64,000 nucleotides of DNA from Tepidanaerobacteraceae bacterium (GCA_024655905.1 JANLFP010000006.1:62310-126309); one strand, 5' to 3'; positions 35,089 to 45,292 are shown, counted from the first letter of the stretch. Notes: generated by a model not told the origin, from the letters alone. A program made the numbers and translations.

Positions 35089-35709
35089 TCACCGGCGGAG
35101 TTTTTTTCGTTTCAAGACTTTGAGGCGGAAGAAGTCTTCCCTTTCCTTTTCTTCCAGTACTTCGGATATCATCTTCACACGGGCTTCATACCGGGGTATC
35201 TGGATATTCTGGAGAGCGTTGGCCCTTTTCTGGGTTCTTTTTATCTCCACCGCCAGCTTATATACCGAATCTTCCACTTCCGCCAGCTCGTATATCAGGT
35301 ATTTCACCTGGTGAAATTTGGAAAGGGCCACATCCAGAGCCGTATTGGTATGATAGAAGCTGTAATAGTGCTCCAGTTCCTGCTTCTCATATTTTATCTC
35401 GGGTATTTCCACTCCCATGACGCTGTGGGTAAGCACCGTAAATCCTGTGGCCAGGGGTATGGATTTGGCCACTTCATGCACTTCGTTGATGCCCAGAGTG
35501 ATGTTGGCCAGCGTCAGAGCTTCATATGCATCTTTAAAGATTTCTCTCATTTTGCGCTGGATTTCTTCGGCCCTGTCCATGAGGCTCATCATTTCCCTTA
35601 TGAGCACGTTCCTCTTTTTGTCAAGCAGTTCATATCCCTTTTTAGAAAAGGCCAGGGCGGCCTGGGCCGCCATTAAATTAGACTTGGTGGGCGCAATGTT
35701 TTCCTGCAT
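35089..35709 (-). CDS. atpD: V-type ATP synthase subunit D
   Basis: 206 residues; forms the central rotor shaft of the V1 part. It has the family's N-terminal APTKSNLMAAQAALAFSKKGYELLDKKRNVLIREMM pattern (TK-L-L---L-A-KG-ELLKKKRD-L), a long coiled coil, and the C-terminal YEARVKMISEVLEEKEREDFFRLKVLKRKK. It is last in the nine-gene operon, 4 bp after subunit B. The gene terminates in the large hairpin at 35011-35083. Confidence 0.96.
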   Translation of the reverse strand: MQENIAPTKSNLMAAQAALAFSKKGYELLDKKRNVLIREMMSLMDRAEEIQRKMREIFKDAYEALTLANITLGINEVHEVAKSIPLATGFTVLTHSVMGVEIPEIKYEKQELEHYYSFYHTNTALDVALSKFHQVKYLIYELAEVEDSVYKLAVEIKRTQKRANALQNIQIPRYEARVKMISEVLEEKEREDFFRLKVLKRKKLRR

Positions 35710-35713
35710 GAAA

Positions 35714-37084
35714 TCACTTCCTCAAGTATTTTTTTACAAGGGAAGGATCTATCCTTGTGAGCTCCTGCTCGGGCAATATGGCGAGAAGTTCCCACATCAG
35801 GTCCAGGGTTTTAAATATATCCCTGTCTTCCTCGAAATCCTGCTTTGCAAACCGCTCCTCAAACTGCCGTCCGAATTCCATGTACTTTTTGTCCGTCTCC
35901 GAGAGTTCGTCTTCTCCTATGACCTGGGCCAGAGCCCTTATCTCCTGAACCCTTGAGTATGCGGAAAAAACCTGGTTTGCCACATCCGGATGGTCCTCCC
36001 GGGTGTATTCCTTTCCTATGCCATCCTTCATCAGGCGCGACAGTGATGGAAGCACGTTGATGGGAGGATAAATGCCCATCTGGTATAAAGACCGGTTAAG
36101 CACTATCTGGCCTTCGGTGATGTATCCGGTAAGGTCCGGCACCGGATGAGTGATATCGTCATTGGGCATGGTCAGTATGGGTATCTGGGTGATGCTTCCC
36201 TTAGAATCCTTAAGCATGCCCGCCCTCTCATACAGGCTGGCCAGATCCGAGTACAGGTATCCCGGGTATCCCTTTCTGGACGGCACTTCTTCCCTGGCGG
36301 AGGAAATCTCCCTCAGGGCTTCGCAGTAGCTGGTTATATCCGTCATTATGACAAGCACATGCATGTCGCATTCAAAGGCCAGGTATTCCGCCGCGGTCAG
36401 CGCGCATCTCGGGGTGATGATCCGCTCCACCACGGGATCGTCGGCAAGATTCATGAACATCACGACCCTATCCATGACTCCAGCCTCTTCGAAAACCTTT
36501 CTGAAATAGTCCGCCTCATCGTGTTTTATGCCCATGGCTGCAAATACCACGGCAAATTTACCGGCTTCTTCATCGGAAATCCTGGCCTGCCTTACTATCT
36601 GCGCCGCCACCTGGTTATGGGGCAGGCCATCTCCTGAGAATATGGGAAGCTTCTGTCCCCTTATCAGCGTGATTAATCCGTCGATGGAGGATATGCCGGT
36701 CTGGATGTAGTTTCTCGGATAAAGTCTTGCCACGGGGTTCATGGGTCTACCGTTTATGTTGTAATATTTGCTGGAATATATCTCTCCCGCACCGTCGATG
36801 GGCACCGCAATGCCGCTGAACACCCTTCCCAGGATTTCCGGCGACAGAGGTATTTCCATGGGCTTTCCGGTAAAGCTCACGCTCACATCGTTAAGCGAGA
36901 TTCCAGAAGTCCCCTGGAAAACCTGGATTATCACTTTATCTCTGTCTATCTGCACCACTTTGCCCATCCTGCGCTCTGACGGCATCTGTATCTCCACTAT
37001 TTCATCGTATACAGCGCCCTCCACCTCATTCATGACTATAAGAGGACCTTCGGCTTTATCCAGTTTCAGATATTTAACTTTCAT
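35714..37084 (-). CDS. atpB: V-type ATP synthase subunit B
   Basis: About 456 residues; the non-catalytic subunit of the A3B3 head. Seen: [45 protein letters not shown], the [14 protein letters not shown] stretch, and [17 protein letters not shown]. The P-loop is degenerate ([13 protein letters not shown]), as it should be in B. Start is the ATG at 37084 after GAAGGTG; it overlaps the end of subunit A by 11 bp. The GTG at 37093 is an alternative. Confidence 0.96.
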   Translation of the reverse strand: MKVKYLKLDKAEGPLIVMNEVEGAVYDEIVEIQMPSERRMGKVVQIDRDKVIIQVFQGTSGISLNDVSVSFTGKPMEIPLSPEILGRVFSGIAVPIDGAGEIYSSKYYNINGRPMNPVARLYPRNYIQTGISSIDGLITLIRGQKLPIFSGDGLPHNQVAAQIVRQARISDEEAGKFAVVFAAMGIKHDEADYFRKVFEEAGVMDRVVMFMNLADDPVVERIITPRCALTAAEYLAFECDMHVLVIMTDITSYCEALREISSAREEVPSRKGYPGYLYSDLASLYERAGMLKDSKGSITQIPILTMPNDDITHPVPDLTGYITEGQIVLNRSLYQMGIYPPINVLPSLSRLMKDGIGKEYTREDHPDVANQVFSAYSRVQEIRALAQVIGEDELSETDKKYMEFGRQFEERFAKQDFEEDRDIFKTLDLMWELLAILPEQELTRIDPSLVKKYLRK

Positions 37085-38858
37085 TTGCAGCACCTTCTTT
37101 GTACACGCTCTCCAGGCCGTCGTAGTACCTGTCTATCCTCTCCTCAAGCTCCTGAAAGAGCCCGGGCTTTTCATCGGAAGCGTTGTATTTCATCATTATT
37201 ATATCGGAAAACAGCTTCTCATCCTTGATTTTCGAAAGAGGAATACCATTCTTCACGCATGAATACGCCCTGTCGTAAAGCCTCTCGATAACCTTGAGCA
37301 TCCTATACTGGCGCGAAAGGGGAACGTACGAGTCCTGCGGGTGGTATGCGTTCTGCTGCAGGTATCCCATCTTTATTATTCTGGAAATCTCCAGTATGAC
37401 CCTCTGGTCGTCCGGCAACACATCTTCGCCCACCAGCTTTACTATATCCATCAATTTGTTTTCTTCCTGAAGTATTCTGAGCATCTTCACCCTTAAAGCC
37501 ATCATATCCGGGGCGACGTTTTCCTTGAACCAGCCTCCCAGCATCGGTACATAGCCGCTGTAAGACGAAAGCCAGTTTATGGAAGGAAAGTGTCTAGCGT
37601 AAGCCAGTTCCCTGTCCAGAGCCAGGAAAGCGCCCACGATCCTCTTGGTCGCCTGGGTCACGGGTTCAGAAAAGTCTCCGCCAGCAGGGGAAACCGCTCC
37701 TATTACTGTTATGGAGCCCTCCGTGCCGTTCAGGTTCTTGACGTATCCGGCCCTTTCATAAAATGCTGCCAGCCTGGATGCAAGGTAAGCGGGGTAGCCT
37801 TCTTCGGCAGGCATCTCCTCCAGCCTTCCGGCGATTTCCCTCAGGGCTTCGGCCCATCTCGAAGTGGAATCCGCCATTATGGCCACGTTGTAGCCCATAT
37901 CCCTGAAATATTCTGCTATGGTTATGCCGGTATAGATGGATGCTTCCCTGGCGGCCACAGGCATGTTGGAAGTGTTCGCGATAAGCACGGTCCTGTCCAT
38001 GAGGGGCTTGCCTGTCCTGGGGTCCTTTAGTTTCGGGAAATCCTCCAGAACTTCCGTCATCTCGTTGCCCCGCTCGCCGCAGCCTATATACACGATGATG
38101 TCGGCATCGCTCCATTTGGCCAGCTGGTGCTGCGTTATGGTCTTCCCCGTGCCGAACCCGCCCGGGATGGCTGCGGTGCCTCCTTTGGCCAGCGGGAAGA
38201 AGGTATCGATTACCCTCTGCCCCGTCACCAGCAGCTTTTCTATAGGCATCCTCCGCGCTACAGGCCTGGGTTTTCTTACAGGCCATTCCTGATACATCGC
38301 GAGTTCGTATTTCTTCCCCTGGTTTTCCAGCGCCACCAGTGTCTGGCGTATATTGTATGAACCGCTTTCGGCAACTTCCGTCACCCGGCCTTTTATCCCC
38401 GGCGGAACCATGATTTTATGGTCCACCATGGACGTTTCCTGCACCACGGCAAATACGTCGCCGGAATCGAGCATATCCCCTGGCTTTGCCAGTATCCGGA
38501 CATCCCACTTTTTACTTTCGTCTATGGAAATGAGACCGATGCCCTCGGGGATGAATTTTTGTCCGGAATCGTATATTTTGGAAAGGGGCCTTTCGATGCC
38601 GTCGAATATATTTCCGATGATGCCGGGGCCGAGTTTTACACAAAGGGGCATGCCCGTGCCGTGCACCTCTTCACCCATCCTCAGGCCCGAAGTTTCTTCA
38701 TATACCTGGATGGTTCCAAGATCCTTCTCCAGGGAAATGACTTCTCCTATGAGCTTTTTTTCGCCCACCATCACCATTTCCCGCACCATAAAACCTTCCA
38801 TATGAACGGCCTTAACCACAGGGCCGTTGATGTTTATTATTTTCCCCTGATTTGCCAT
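37074..38858 (-). CDS. atpA: V-type ATP synthase subunit A (catalytic)
   Basis: 594 residues; the catalytic subunit. Seen: N-terminal [20 protein letters not shown], the non-homologous bulge region typical of A subunits, P-loop [19 protein letters not shown], Walker B region [20 protein letters not shown] with the catalytic Glu, [20 protein letters not shown], and the C-terminal [16 protein letters not shown]. The ATG is followed 1 bp after the end of subunit E. Like other clostridial V-ATPases it could make ATP or pump ions; the ion can be judged only from the c-ring. Confidence 0.97.
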   Translation of the reverse strand: MANQGKIININGPVVKAVHMEGFMVREMVMVGEKKLIGEVISLEKDLGTIQVYEETSGLRMGEEVHGTGMPLCVKLGPGIIGNIFDGIERPLSKIYDSGQKFIPEGIGLISIDESKKWDVRILAKPGDMLDSGDVFAVVQETSMVDHKIMVPPGIKGRVTEVAESGSYNIRQTLVALENQGKKYELAMYQEWPVRKPRPVARRMPIEKLLVTGQRVIDTFFPLAKGGTAAIPGGFGTGKTITQHQLAKWSDADIIVYIGCGERGNEMTEVLEDFPKLKDPRTGKPLMDRTVLIANTSNMPVAAREASIYTGITIAEYFRDMGYNVAIMADSTSRWAEALREIAGRLEEMPAEEGYPAYLASRLAAFYERAGYVKNLNGTEGSITVIGAVSPAGGDFSEPVTQATKRIVGAFLALDRELAYARHFPSINWLSSYSGYVPMLGGWFKENVAPDMMALRVKMLRILQEENKLMDIVKLVGEDVLPDDQRVILEISRIIKMGYLQQNAYHPQDSYVPLSRQYRMLKVIERLYDRAYSCVKNGIPLSKIKDEKLFSDIIMMKYNASDEKPGLFQELEERIDRYYDGLESVYKEGAANES

Positions 38859-38859
38859 T

Positions 38860-39486
38860 CTACCACCCCTCGCCGAATCTGGAAGACAGCATTTCTCCCA
38901 CTAGCTGGCGGCTCTCCTCTATGGTGGTATTTACCGTATAATCTATCTCCAGCCTGCCGTCGCCGCTTTTTGCAAAGATGCCGCCTATCATTTCGTCGCT
39001 TTCTTTGATGCTGAAAGTATTCTCATCTCTAGAAGACTTTATGGCGCTTAAAATGGTTTCCCTGTAGCTTTCAACATCCTTTCTGCTGAAGGTGAAATTT
39101 ACAAATTCGTAGCCGGCGAATTTTTGCACTACCAGCCGGATAGCCTCCCGCAAAAATTCCACATATTCGGGTGTGTCCGTAAAGGCCCTCGCTTTTTCCT
39201 TAACCTCTTTCATGATTCTTTCGGCAAATTCATTTCTTTTCTTCAGCACTGCAAGATGCATGTCGGATCTGGCTTTTGAAATCATCTGCTGTTTTTTGGT
39301 TTCAGCTTCTTTTACTGCCTCGCGCATGGCAGAGTTCCTTTTTTCTTCAAAATCCTTGATTATATCGGCTTTTCTTGCTTCATAATATTCCACAAGTTTC
39401 TTTTGCCTTTCCTGAAAGTCATGTTCTATCCTCTCTATCAGCACCTTTGTGAAAAGGGAAATCTTGTCTTCTATAGTGGTGGACAT
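38860..39486 (-). CDS. atpE: V-type ATP synthase subunit E
   Basis: About 208 residues; part of the peripheral stalk. A charged helical N-terminal half (IERIEHDFQERQKKLVEYYE, EKRNSAMREAVKEAETKKQQMISKAR) is followed by a globular C-terminal domain (AIRLVVQKFAGYEFVNFTFS; ESDEMIGGIFAKSGDGRLEIDYTVNTTIEESR, of which the last 13 residues are a family hallmark). Start is the ATG at 39486 after TTTGAGGTGAGGATA; three more codons upstream are open. Confidence 0.92.
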   Translation of the reverse strand: MSTTIEDKISLFTKVLIERIEHDFQERQKKLVEYYEARKADIIKDFEEKRNSAMREAVKEAETKKQQMISKARSDMHLAVLKKRNEFAERIMKEVKEKARAFTDTPEYVEFLREAIRLVVQKFAGYEFVNFTFSRKDVESYRETILSAIKSSRDENTFSIKESDEMIGGIFAKSGDGRLEIDYTVNTTIEESRQLVGEMLSSRFGEGW

Positions 39487-39496
39487 TATCCTCACC

Positions 39497-39805
39497 TCAA
39501 ATCTTAAGTCCTATGGATTCCCTTATATATCTGGTCAAAAAGTCTTGCGGCCGTCTGGAACCGTGCCTGTCGGGAATCTCGATTATTACCGGAGGACTGC
39601 TGGAAAGCTTCATTTCGTCCAGTTCCTGCTGCACTTTTTCCGCCAGCAGTTCAGTTATCAGCAGAATCCCGGTATCCCGGCTTTCCCTGATTTTTGTCAG
39701 CTCTCTCAAAACTTCTTCCCGCTCATGGACCACTACGCCCTCCACGCCCGCCAGCCTCATGCCGGTAAGGGTATGGGTGTTGTCGCTTATGAGGAATATT
39801 TTCAT
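39497..39805 (-). CDS. atpF: V-type ATP synthase subunit F
   Basis: 102 residues; a small rotor-associated regulatory subunit. It fits the family in length and pattern: MKIFLISDNTHTLTGMRLAG at the start, GILLITELLAEKVQQELDEM in the middle, PVIIEIPDRHGSRR near the end. Its place between K and E in the operon agrees. Spacing to its neighbours is 9-10 bp. Confidence 0.93.
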   Translation of the reverse strand: MKIFLISDNTHTLTGMRLAGVEGVVVHEREEVLRELTKIRESRDTGILLITELLAEKVQQELDEMKLSSSPPVIIEIPDRHGSRRPQDFLTRYIRESIGLKI

Positions 39806-39814
39806 AAAAATCCC

Positions 39815-40234
39815 CTACAGTCTGCCCAGAATCATGATGGAAACTATGAGACCGTATATGGCGATGCCTTCGGCCAGGCCCACAAAAATCAGGGTCTTGC
39901 CGAGGATGTTCGGGTCTTCAGACACGGCGCCCAGGGCCGATGAACCCACAGCGCCCACCGCATATCCGGCCCCAACCGTGGCAAGGCCCGTGGCAAGGGC
40001 TGCCGCAATAAATCCCATACCGGAGGAAGGATTTGTGGAAGAAGCCGCGCTGGCGATTCCCGGCACCACGAAAAACAGGAAAGCCGCTACCAGCAATGCA
40101 TATAAGGACACGCTGAGTCTCGCCATTCTCTTAAGTCTTTTCGCCTTTTTTCCATCCTTCGCAAGATAGATATAGAACCCGCAAGCCACGGTCAATCCCG
40201 ATATGGCCATGGCAATAAACAATACTGTATACAT
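39815..40234 (-). CDS. atpK: V-type ATP synthase subunit K (c-ring proteolipid)
   Basis: About 139 residues with four hydrophobic helices. Helices 3-4 carry the paired glycine-rich hairpin (GMGFIAAALATGLATVGAGYAVG; AVGSSALGAVSEDPNILGKTLIFVGLAEGIAIYGLIVSIMI), in which the Glu of GLAEGIAIYG is the ion-binding carboxylate. The N-terminal helical pair lacks an obvious carboxylate, so the ring would have one ion site per four-helix unit. The Gln/Ser environment before it should be checked to decide Na+ or H+. Start is the ATG at 40234 after ATGGAGGTAATCAGC. Confidence 0.95.
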   Translation of the reverse strand: MYTVLFIAMAISGLTVACGFYIYLAKDGKKAKRLKRMARLSVSLYALLVAAFLFFVVPGIASAASSTNPSSGMGFIAAALATGLATVGAGYAVGAVGSSALGAVSEDPNILGKTLIFVGLAEGIAIYGLIVSIMILGRL

Positions 40235-40358
40235 GCTGATTACCTCCATTTAAAAATTTATATCAATAATATCAAAGATTTATTCAAATCAAGAAAAGCC
40301 GCTTCCTGACCATGCGGCACTGTCAAAGACTCGATTTTAAGCCTGAATCAGGATTATA

Positions 40359-42401
40359 TCACAATGCCGCAATGATGTGAGTTCCGATTTCCCGGGAAAT
40401 CTTCATGCTCCGGAAGAAATTCACCCTGCCGGAAGCCTGCGGAATGCCCTTCAGCCTTGCGGGCAGATATTCCACTCCATCACCCCTGAAATACCTCGTG
40501 AAGAGCTCGTAGTATTCCAGCCTCAATGCCTGTATGAATACTATCAGGCCTTCCAGGCCGATGATGATTATATTTCCTATTACTAGAATCACGACATCTT
40601 CCCATGCGGAACCCATCATCTCCCCCATGGTGGCAAAGGCCACATAGAGCCCTACATGGTTTAGGGCAAAGGCTCCCACCCTTATGAAGGAAATGGTGTT
40701 CGACATCATTGATAGCAGGGTCTCTATGACCCCGAAACCTTCTTCTATATAGTAATCGGCCGGCGAACCCTTGTAAAGCTTATCCGCATGCGCGATCCTT
40801 CCGGCCAGAGGCTGCTTGAAAACCATCAAAAGCAAAAGCCCCGCCATTATGAAAACCAGAGCCGGGGATATGCCGCTTTTCGCCAGGGCGGCATGAGAAG
40901 CGGCATACAGAAGAATCATATAGAATGCAAGCCCCGCCACGCCGTTTCTGCCGAACAATCCTTCTTCAATATCCCCTTCCAGCTTTGAATTCAAGATGTT
41001 GTATATATATCCACCCATTATGAGCACTATGCCGAAAACAACCGCTGCGGCAAGCACAAAATTGATATTGGCCATAGGCCTGACGACAAGAGGCCGTATA
41101 ATTTCTTCCGAACCGAATACGCTGCCGTATAAAAACCCGAATACGGTGGATGCAAGGCCTATTCTGCTCAGCACTCCTCCCAGGCCGGTCCTTTTTGCGG
41201 CATGCTCCAAGAAGAGCCCCGCCAGAAGCAGCACCAGGCCCTGGCCCACATCTCCGAACATTGCACCGAACAGCAGCATGTACGTGATTCCGAAAAATAC
41301 CGTTGGATCTTTTTCGTTGTAAGCCGGTGTGCCGTACATTTTCACCAGCGTCTCAAAGGGCTTGAACAGTTTCGAATTGTTCAGCTTCGTTGGCGGGGTT
41401 ATGCCTGGCCCGCCGTTTATGTCATCCACCAGCACTATGACGTCTTCCCCGAACTGGCTTTCCAGAGCCTTCTTGAAGTCCTGCACGCTGCCGGTCGGCA
41501 CGAATCCGAACAGGAAAAACAGCTTATCGCCCACGGCAAGCTCTGTTTTCAGCTCCTCGATTTTTTTCTCCATCTCAAGCCTGGAAAAACTCTTCTCGAA
41601 CTCTTCAATGTATTTCACCCTGTAATCTTCCAGAGAAGTCTTCAGGGCGTCAATCGCTTTTTCATCATCTTCTATGCTTTTCGCCAGGTCTTCGATGACT
41701 TCCGCCGCAGTACCTGCAAAGCCTTCAGGCAAAGGAAGAATGGTATGGTTGAGCGAACTGAAGATTTTTTCCACGGTCTCCTCCAGGCTAACCGGGGTAA
41801 TCGAAGCCACAATCACGTATTTGCCTTCCGCAGCAATCTTTATGACCACCGCGGGGATGTTTTCATAATTCTTTTTGAGTTTGTCGTAATTTTCCCGGGT
41901 TATTTTAACAAGCCTGAACGCCATGTATTTCATGCCGGTCAGGCGGCCCATGTCAAAGCTGTAATTTGCCAGGTATCTAAGGCTTTCGATATACTTGCTT
42001 TTTTGCTCGATGGAACGCATTCTTTCATTTATCTCGATGTCTTTTGAATGCACTTCTTCATGGATGTCGGAAAGCTTTTTCATGAACTCGTCATAATCGT
42101 AATCCTGGCCCAGGTGCTCCAGCTTCACCTTCGGAGAAATCCCGAACAGGTTCATCAACGACGATACGACTTCTTCATCGTGTGAAAAATCTCTTTTTGA
42201 AGAATAAGGTTTAAGGAAGGGCAGTTCTTCCAGAGCCTCTATGTTTTTCTCGCTGGGCGGCAGGAAAAAATCGCTGGAATTGACCCGCACCAGAGCGTTT
42301 ATCACATGCATGCTGCCGTTTACCACCACCAGCCGGAGCACTCGGCTCAGGAGACTGTTTTTCCCTATCACCCCTACTATCTTCATTTTTTCTACAGCCA
42401 A
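40359..42401 (-). CDS. atpI: V-type ATP synthase subunit I (a-type stator)
   Basis: About 680 residues; the stator membrane subunit that holds the ion half-channels. The N-terminal half is soluble and coiled coil-rich (KMKIVGVIGKNSLLSRVLRL at the start); the C-terminal half has seven or eight membrane helices (FFGITYMLLFGAMFGDVGQG, MLSNTISFIRVGAFALNHVG, which carries the channel Arg in FIRVGAF, and VILVIGNIIIIGLEGLIVFI). I prefer the TTG start at 42401 after GGGAGGTGATTGGC; an in-frame codon at 42410 is also open. Confidence 0.95.
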   Translation of the reverse strand: MAVEKMKIVGVIGKNSLLSRVLRLVVVNGSMHVINALVRVNSSDFFLPPSEKNIEALEELPFLKPYSSKRDFSHDEEVVSSLMNLFGISPKVKLEHLGQDYDYDEFMKKLSDIHEEVHSKDIEINERMRSIEQKSKYIESLRYLANYSFDMGRLTGMKYMAFRLVKITRENYDKLKKNYENIPAVVIKIAAEGKYVIVASITPVSLEETVEKIFSSLNHTILPLPEGFAGTAAEVIEDLAKSIEDDEKAIDALKTSLEDYRVKYIEEFEKSFSRLEMEKKIEELKTELAVGDKLFFLFGFVPTGSVQDFKKALESQFGEDVIVLVDDINGGPGITPPTKLNNSKLFKPFETLVKMYGTPAYNEKDPTVFFGITYMLLFGAMFGDVGQGLVLLLAGLFLEHAAKRTGLGGVLSRIGLASTVFGFLYGSVFGSEEIIRPLVVRPMANINFVLAAAVVFGIVLIMGGYIYNILNSKLEGDIEEGLFGRNGVAGLAFYMILLYAASHAALAKSGISPALVFIMAGLLLLMVFKQPLAGRIAHADKLYKGSPADYYIEEGFGVIETLLSMMSNTISFIRVGAFALNHVGLYVAFATMGEMMGSAWEDVVILVIGNIIIIGLEGLIVFIQALRLEYYELFTRYFRGDGVEYLPARLKGIPQASGRVNFFRSMKISREIGTHIIAAL

Positions 42402-42420
42402 GCCAATCACCTCCCTGAAC

Positions 42421-43467
42421 TCATGAAGCCTTCACCAGAAATTTCCTGATTTCCTCTGGCGCAAGCTCGTATCTGATGCTTTCTATTATCGATATTATAT
42501 CCCTTATTTCAAAATCGAAGGACCATACATACCCCACAGTCCGGATTATGCTCATGGGGTATTTGCGCATGAGTGCCCTGAGCCTGTAGTATATGAATCG
42601 GTTTATGCGCCTTTCCATATAAATGTCCCTGGACATCTCTTCTTTTTTGAATAAAAATCCATAACCGGAATCCATGGTCATGCGGTAAAGCTCATCGAGA
42701 TTTTTTGCATAGCACATGGCTTTTCTGTCGGCAAAAGTCAACTTGTCTCCGAAGTCAATGGTATAATTTAAAAGCTCTTCCGGCGACAGTCTATAGAATT
42801 TTTTTCCCCGGTAAATCCACTGGATATTGTACAGATCCGCCACCATGCCTTCCCACTTTTTCAGCACCATTCTATCCTCGCCGGATACCTTCTGCATCCT
42901 GTCCCTAACAATGCTGAAATATCCCATGTCCAGAGCCATTTCAAATCTGAAAAGGTTTTCCCTTTTGCCGTCCAGCAAAGGTTTTAATATCTCGAAGAAT
43001 GCCGAGCCTTCCAGCGCATATATGAGGTTTCTTATAGACGTGGCTTTGAAAAGCTTTGCGGTGTCGGCACCGCTGTATTTGCCCAGAAACGCCAGGGGCC
43101 TTTCCATGTCTTCCGGCCTTTTGCCGTTGAATATGACCCTGGCAAGACTTTTCAAATCCTCTATTTCATATCTTGTGTAAAGGGAGTGTATAAAGTCCCT
43201 GTAGTCATCGCGGAAATAATGGGTAAGTCTATCGATGTTCTTTATCATGTTTCGCTTTAAAATGTCTTCCAGATCTCTCCTGCTGACATTTTCTACGCGA
43301 ATATCCCCAAGAAGCCTGCTGTAAGAAGTCCTTTCCTTAAGATAACGTGTAGCATCCGCCACAGTTTTTTTCTGCAGCAGGTTCATGTAGTCTTCCCTTT
43401 TAAGAAAATCTCCTTCCATGGCTCTAATCTTTGTGTTGACGGCAGCGTATAACGCAACTTTATCCAT
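42421..43467 (-). CDS. atpC: V-type ATP synthase subunit C
   Basis: 348 residues, all helical; the funnel-like socket that links the rotor to the c-ring. N-terminal YAAVNTKIRAMEGDFLKREDYMNLLQ and the repeats DIEDLKSLARVIFNGK-type and YRLRALMRKYPMSIIRTVGYVWSFDFEIRDIISIIESIRYELAPEEIR, of which the segment around WSFDFEIRDII matches the family (E--NLR-I-). It overlaps the upstream coiled-coil gene by 8 bp. Confidence 0.93.
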   Translation of the reverse strand: MDKVALYAAVNTKIRAMEGDFLKREDYMNLLQKKTVADATRYLKERTSYSRLLGDIRVENVSRRDLEDILKRNMIKNIDRLTHYFRDDYRDFIHSLYTRYEIEDLKSLARVIFNGKRPEDMERPLAFLGKYSGADTAKLFKATSIRNLIYALEGSAFFEILKPLLDGKRENLFRFEMALDMGYFSIVRDRMQKVSGEDRMVLKKWEGMVADLYNIQWIYRGKKFYRLSPEELLNYTIDFGDKLTFADRKAMCYAKNLDELYRMTMDSGYGFLFKKEEMSRDIYMERRINRFIYYRLRALMRKYPMSIIRTVGYVWSFDFEIRDIISIIESIRYELAPEEIRKFLVKAS

Positions 43468-43837
43468 GGGTCTCCCTCTTTATGTCAAAAATCCGCCCGA
43501 GAATTTCATCCGCCATATCTTTGCAGATTTTTTCAAAATCCCGTTCCATGTTTTCAAGGATTTGCGCGATTTTCAAATTGAGCTTTTCCACTTCCTCCTT
43601 TCCCTCCTGCAGTATTTTCCGGGCTGCTTCTCCTGTTTCATCTTCAATCCTCCGAGCAAAATCCCGAATCATCTTCTGCTCTTCTTCTTTATACCGGCGC
43701 TCCAGATCCTCCAGCTGCTTTTCTCTGCTGGCGCTTATTTCCACAGCCCTGGCATCGATTTGTATCAACCTTTCTATTGCCTGCTCTTCCAAAATCTCAC
43801 CTTCTTCAAAACAACTAATTTTTTCCAGGAAGCTCAA
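43460..43837 (-). CDS. V-type ATP synthase subunit H/G-like coiled-coil protein
   Basis: 125 residues, almost entirely charged coiled coil (LERRYKEEEQKMIRDFARRI, EGKEEVEKLNLKIAQILENM). It is first in the V-ATPase operon, the position of the small peripheral stalk subunit (NtpF/AhaH, partner of E). Sequence conservation in this family is weak, so the call relies on position, length and heptad-like composition. The region 43838-44110 upstream should hold the operon promoter; it is AT-rich and I mark no exact site. Confidence 0.75.
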   Translation of the reverse strand: MSFLEKISCFEEGEILEEQAIERLIQIDARAVEISASREKQLEDLERRYKEEEQKMIRDFARRIEDETGEAARKILQEGKEEVEKLNLKIAQILENMERDFEKICKDMADEILGRIFDIKRETHG

Positions 43838-44070
43838 AAACCTGCCCGCAAAAGGGACAGGCTGAATAAATTAAGATTTTCAAGTTTTTCACAGACTTAT
43901 ATCTAAGTATATTACTGTTATGTTACAAAAGCAATTATATTTTAGCGCAAAAATACAATAAAATAACGGCAAATAGCATCAATACGGTGTTTTGGCGAAT
44001 ATTTGCTTGAAAATCATTTCATTTGCTGTGAAATACTAATCGGCATACAATATACATGATTTTAAAAAAT

Positions 44071-44100
44071 TGAAGCTGTTGAAACGGCTCAACAGCTTCA
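44071..44100 (-). terminator. Terminator of the dhaKLM operon
   Basis: TGAAGCTGTTGA at 44071-44082 pairs with TCAACAGCTTCA at 44089-44100 around a 6-nt loop. On the minus strand it is followed by ATTTTTTAAAA. It lies 11 bp after the dhaM stop. Confidence 0.85.
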
Positions 44101-44110
44101 GATTCCATCA

Positions 44111-44506
44111 TTATGCTATTTTTTTCATCCCTCTGGTGTTTTCAGCGGCATTTTTCACATCCTGAAGGCCCTTTCCGAAGCTGGCTTCCATAGCGGCGGC
44201 TATAGCTCCCTCGATAAAAGGGGCATCGGCAATGGCCGCCCTAGATCTCGCAGGTTCTTCCAGGGATTCTATGGCGACTTCGGTGCTCATGATGGAGCTG
44301 CCCAAGTCTACTATAACTATCACTCCATCGCCAGTATCCGCTTTTCTTATCTTTTCTCCGATCAGCACCGGATCGGTGCCCAGGCGGTTGTCGCAGGTTC
44401 CGGCTGCAGTTTCTATCAAGACTTTTTCCCCGGTCATCTGCTTTATCAATTCCAGCGTGCCTTCAGCAATCTTCGGGGCATGGGATACCAGGACGATTCC
44501 TACCAT
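44111..44506 (-). CDS. dhaM: PTS-dependent dihydroxyacetone kinase, phosphotransferase subunit DhaM
   Basis: 131 residues of the EIIA-mannose fold. His9 in GIVLVSHAPKIAEG is the phosphorylation site, and GDGVIVIVDLGSSIMSTEVAIE is the conserved second half of the site. This is the short single-domain form, lacking the HPr and EI-like parts found in E. coli DhaM, so it must take phosphate from a separate HPr. It rephosphorylates ADP on DhaL. Third gene of dhaK-dhaL-dhaM. Confidence 0.96.
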   Translation of the reverse strand: MVGIVLVSHAPKIAEGTLELIKQMTGEKVLIETAAGTCDNRLGTDPVLIGEKIRKADTGDGVIVIVDLGSSIMSTEVAIESLEEPARSRAAIADAPFIEGAIAAAMEASFGKGLQDVKNAAENTRGMKKIA

Positions 44507-44527
44507 TAAAATGCCTCCTCCTCAAAT

Positions 44528-45175
44528 TTATAATCCGTTAACGGACATCTCTTTTATCTTTTCGATAGCCGCCTGCAGCATCAAATAGCACGAGGTGGCT
44601 CCCGGGTCCTGATGCCCTATGCTCCTTTCTCCCAGGTAGCTGGCCCTGCCCTTTTTTGCAATTATGCTTCGGGTATACTCCACTCCCTCTTTCGCGGCAT
44701 TCAGCGCCTTTTCCATAACAAGGCCCTTATCACCCGAATCTTTTTCATCTTTCAGGATATCTACGGCTGGTTCCAGCGAGTCGACGATGGTCTTTTCCCC
44801 CCGCTGAGCTTTCCCGCGGTATTTTATACCTTCCAGAGCCTGTTCCAGTATTGTAACAAAATCTTGAAAATCCAGGCTAGACTTTCCCGCCACTGCCTGG
44901 CCAGCTTTCATAAAGGCGGTGCCATAAAGCGGTCCCGACGCTCCGCCCACGGTCGACACCAACGTCATGCCGACGGTTTTCAAAATCGCTCCGCAATCAT
45001 CGATTTTCTGGGAATGAAGTTTTTCCACCACCGCAGAAAATCCCTTGGACATGTTTATGCCGTGGTCCGCATCCCCTATGGCCGAATCCAGTTCGGTCAG
45101 GAACTCTCGGTTTTCGCTGATTTTTTCCGCCACTTTTTCAAGTATTTTCACCAGACCCGCTGCGTCCGTTGCCAT
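44528..45175 (-). CDS. dhaL: Dihydroxyacetone kinase, ADP-binding subunit DhaL
   Basis: 215 residues from the ATG at 45175 (GAAAGGAGACCTGTCAA upstream); the longer open frame to 45286 has no support. The Mg-ADP site is made by Asp30, Asp35 and Asp37 (LDSAIGDADHGINM), with TVGGASGPLYGTAF and the SYLGERSIGHQDPGATS loop at the C-terminus. DhaL carries ADP as a fixed cofactor and passes phosphate from DhaM to dihydroxyacetone bound on DhaK. The 117-bp gap to dhaK is long for this operon and contains a small GACGG/CCGTC dyad. Confidence 0.96.
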   Translation of the reverse strand: MATDAAGLVKILEKVAEKISENREFLTELDSAIGDADHGINMSKGFSAVVEKLHSQKIDDCGAILKTVGMTLVSTVGGASGPLYGTAFMKAGQAVAGKSSLDFQDFVTILEQALEGIKYRGKAQRGEKTIVDSLEPAVDILKDEKDSGDKGLVMEKALNAAKEGVEYTRSIIAKKGRASYLGERSIGHQDPGATSCYLMLQAAIEKIKEMSVNGL

Positions 45176-45292
45176 TTGACAGGTCTCCTTTCGCAATAGT
45201 CGTGTGTAGCGCAAAGCTCTTTTGTTATTGCGACGGCCTTTCGCGCGACCGTCACAAACCCGCGCGCATTTTGCACCGTAATGCAATCGGCT

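Noticed and set aside
37756-38286. 176-codon minus-strand frame in a second reading frame
   Set aside because: Out-of-frame shadow within the V-ATPase A gene.
41202-42047. 281-codon plus-strand frame
   Set aside because: Antisense shadow of the V-ATPase I gene.
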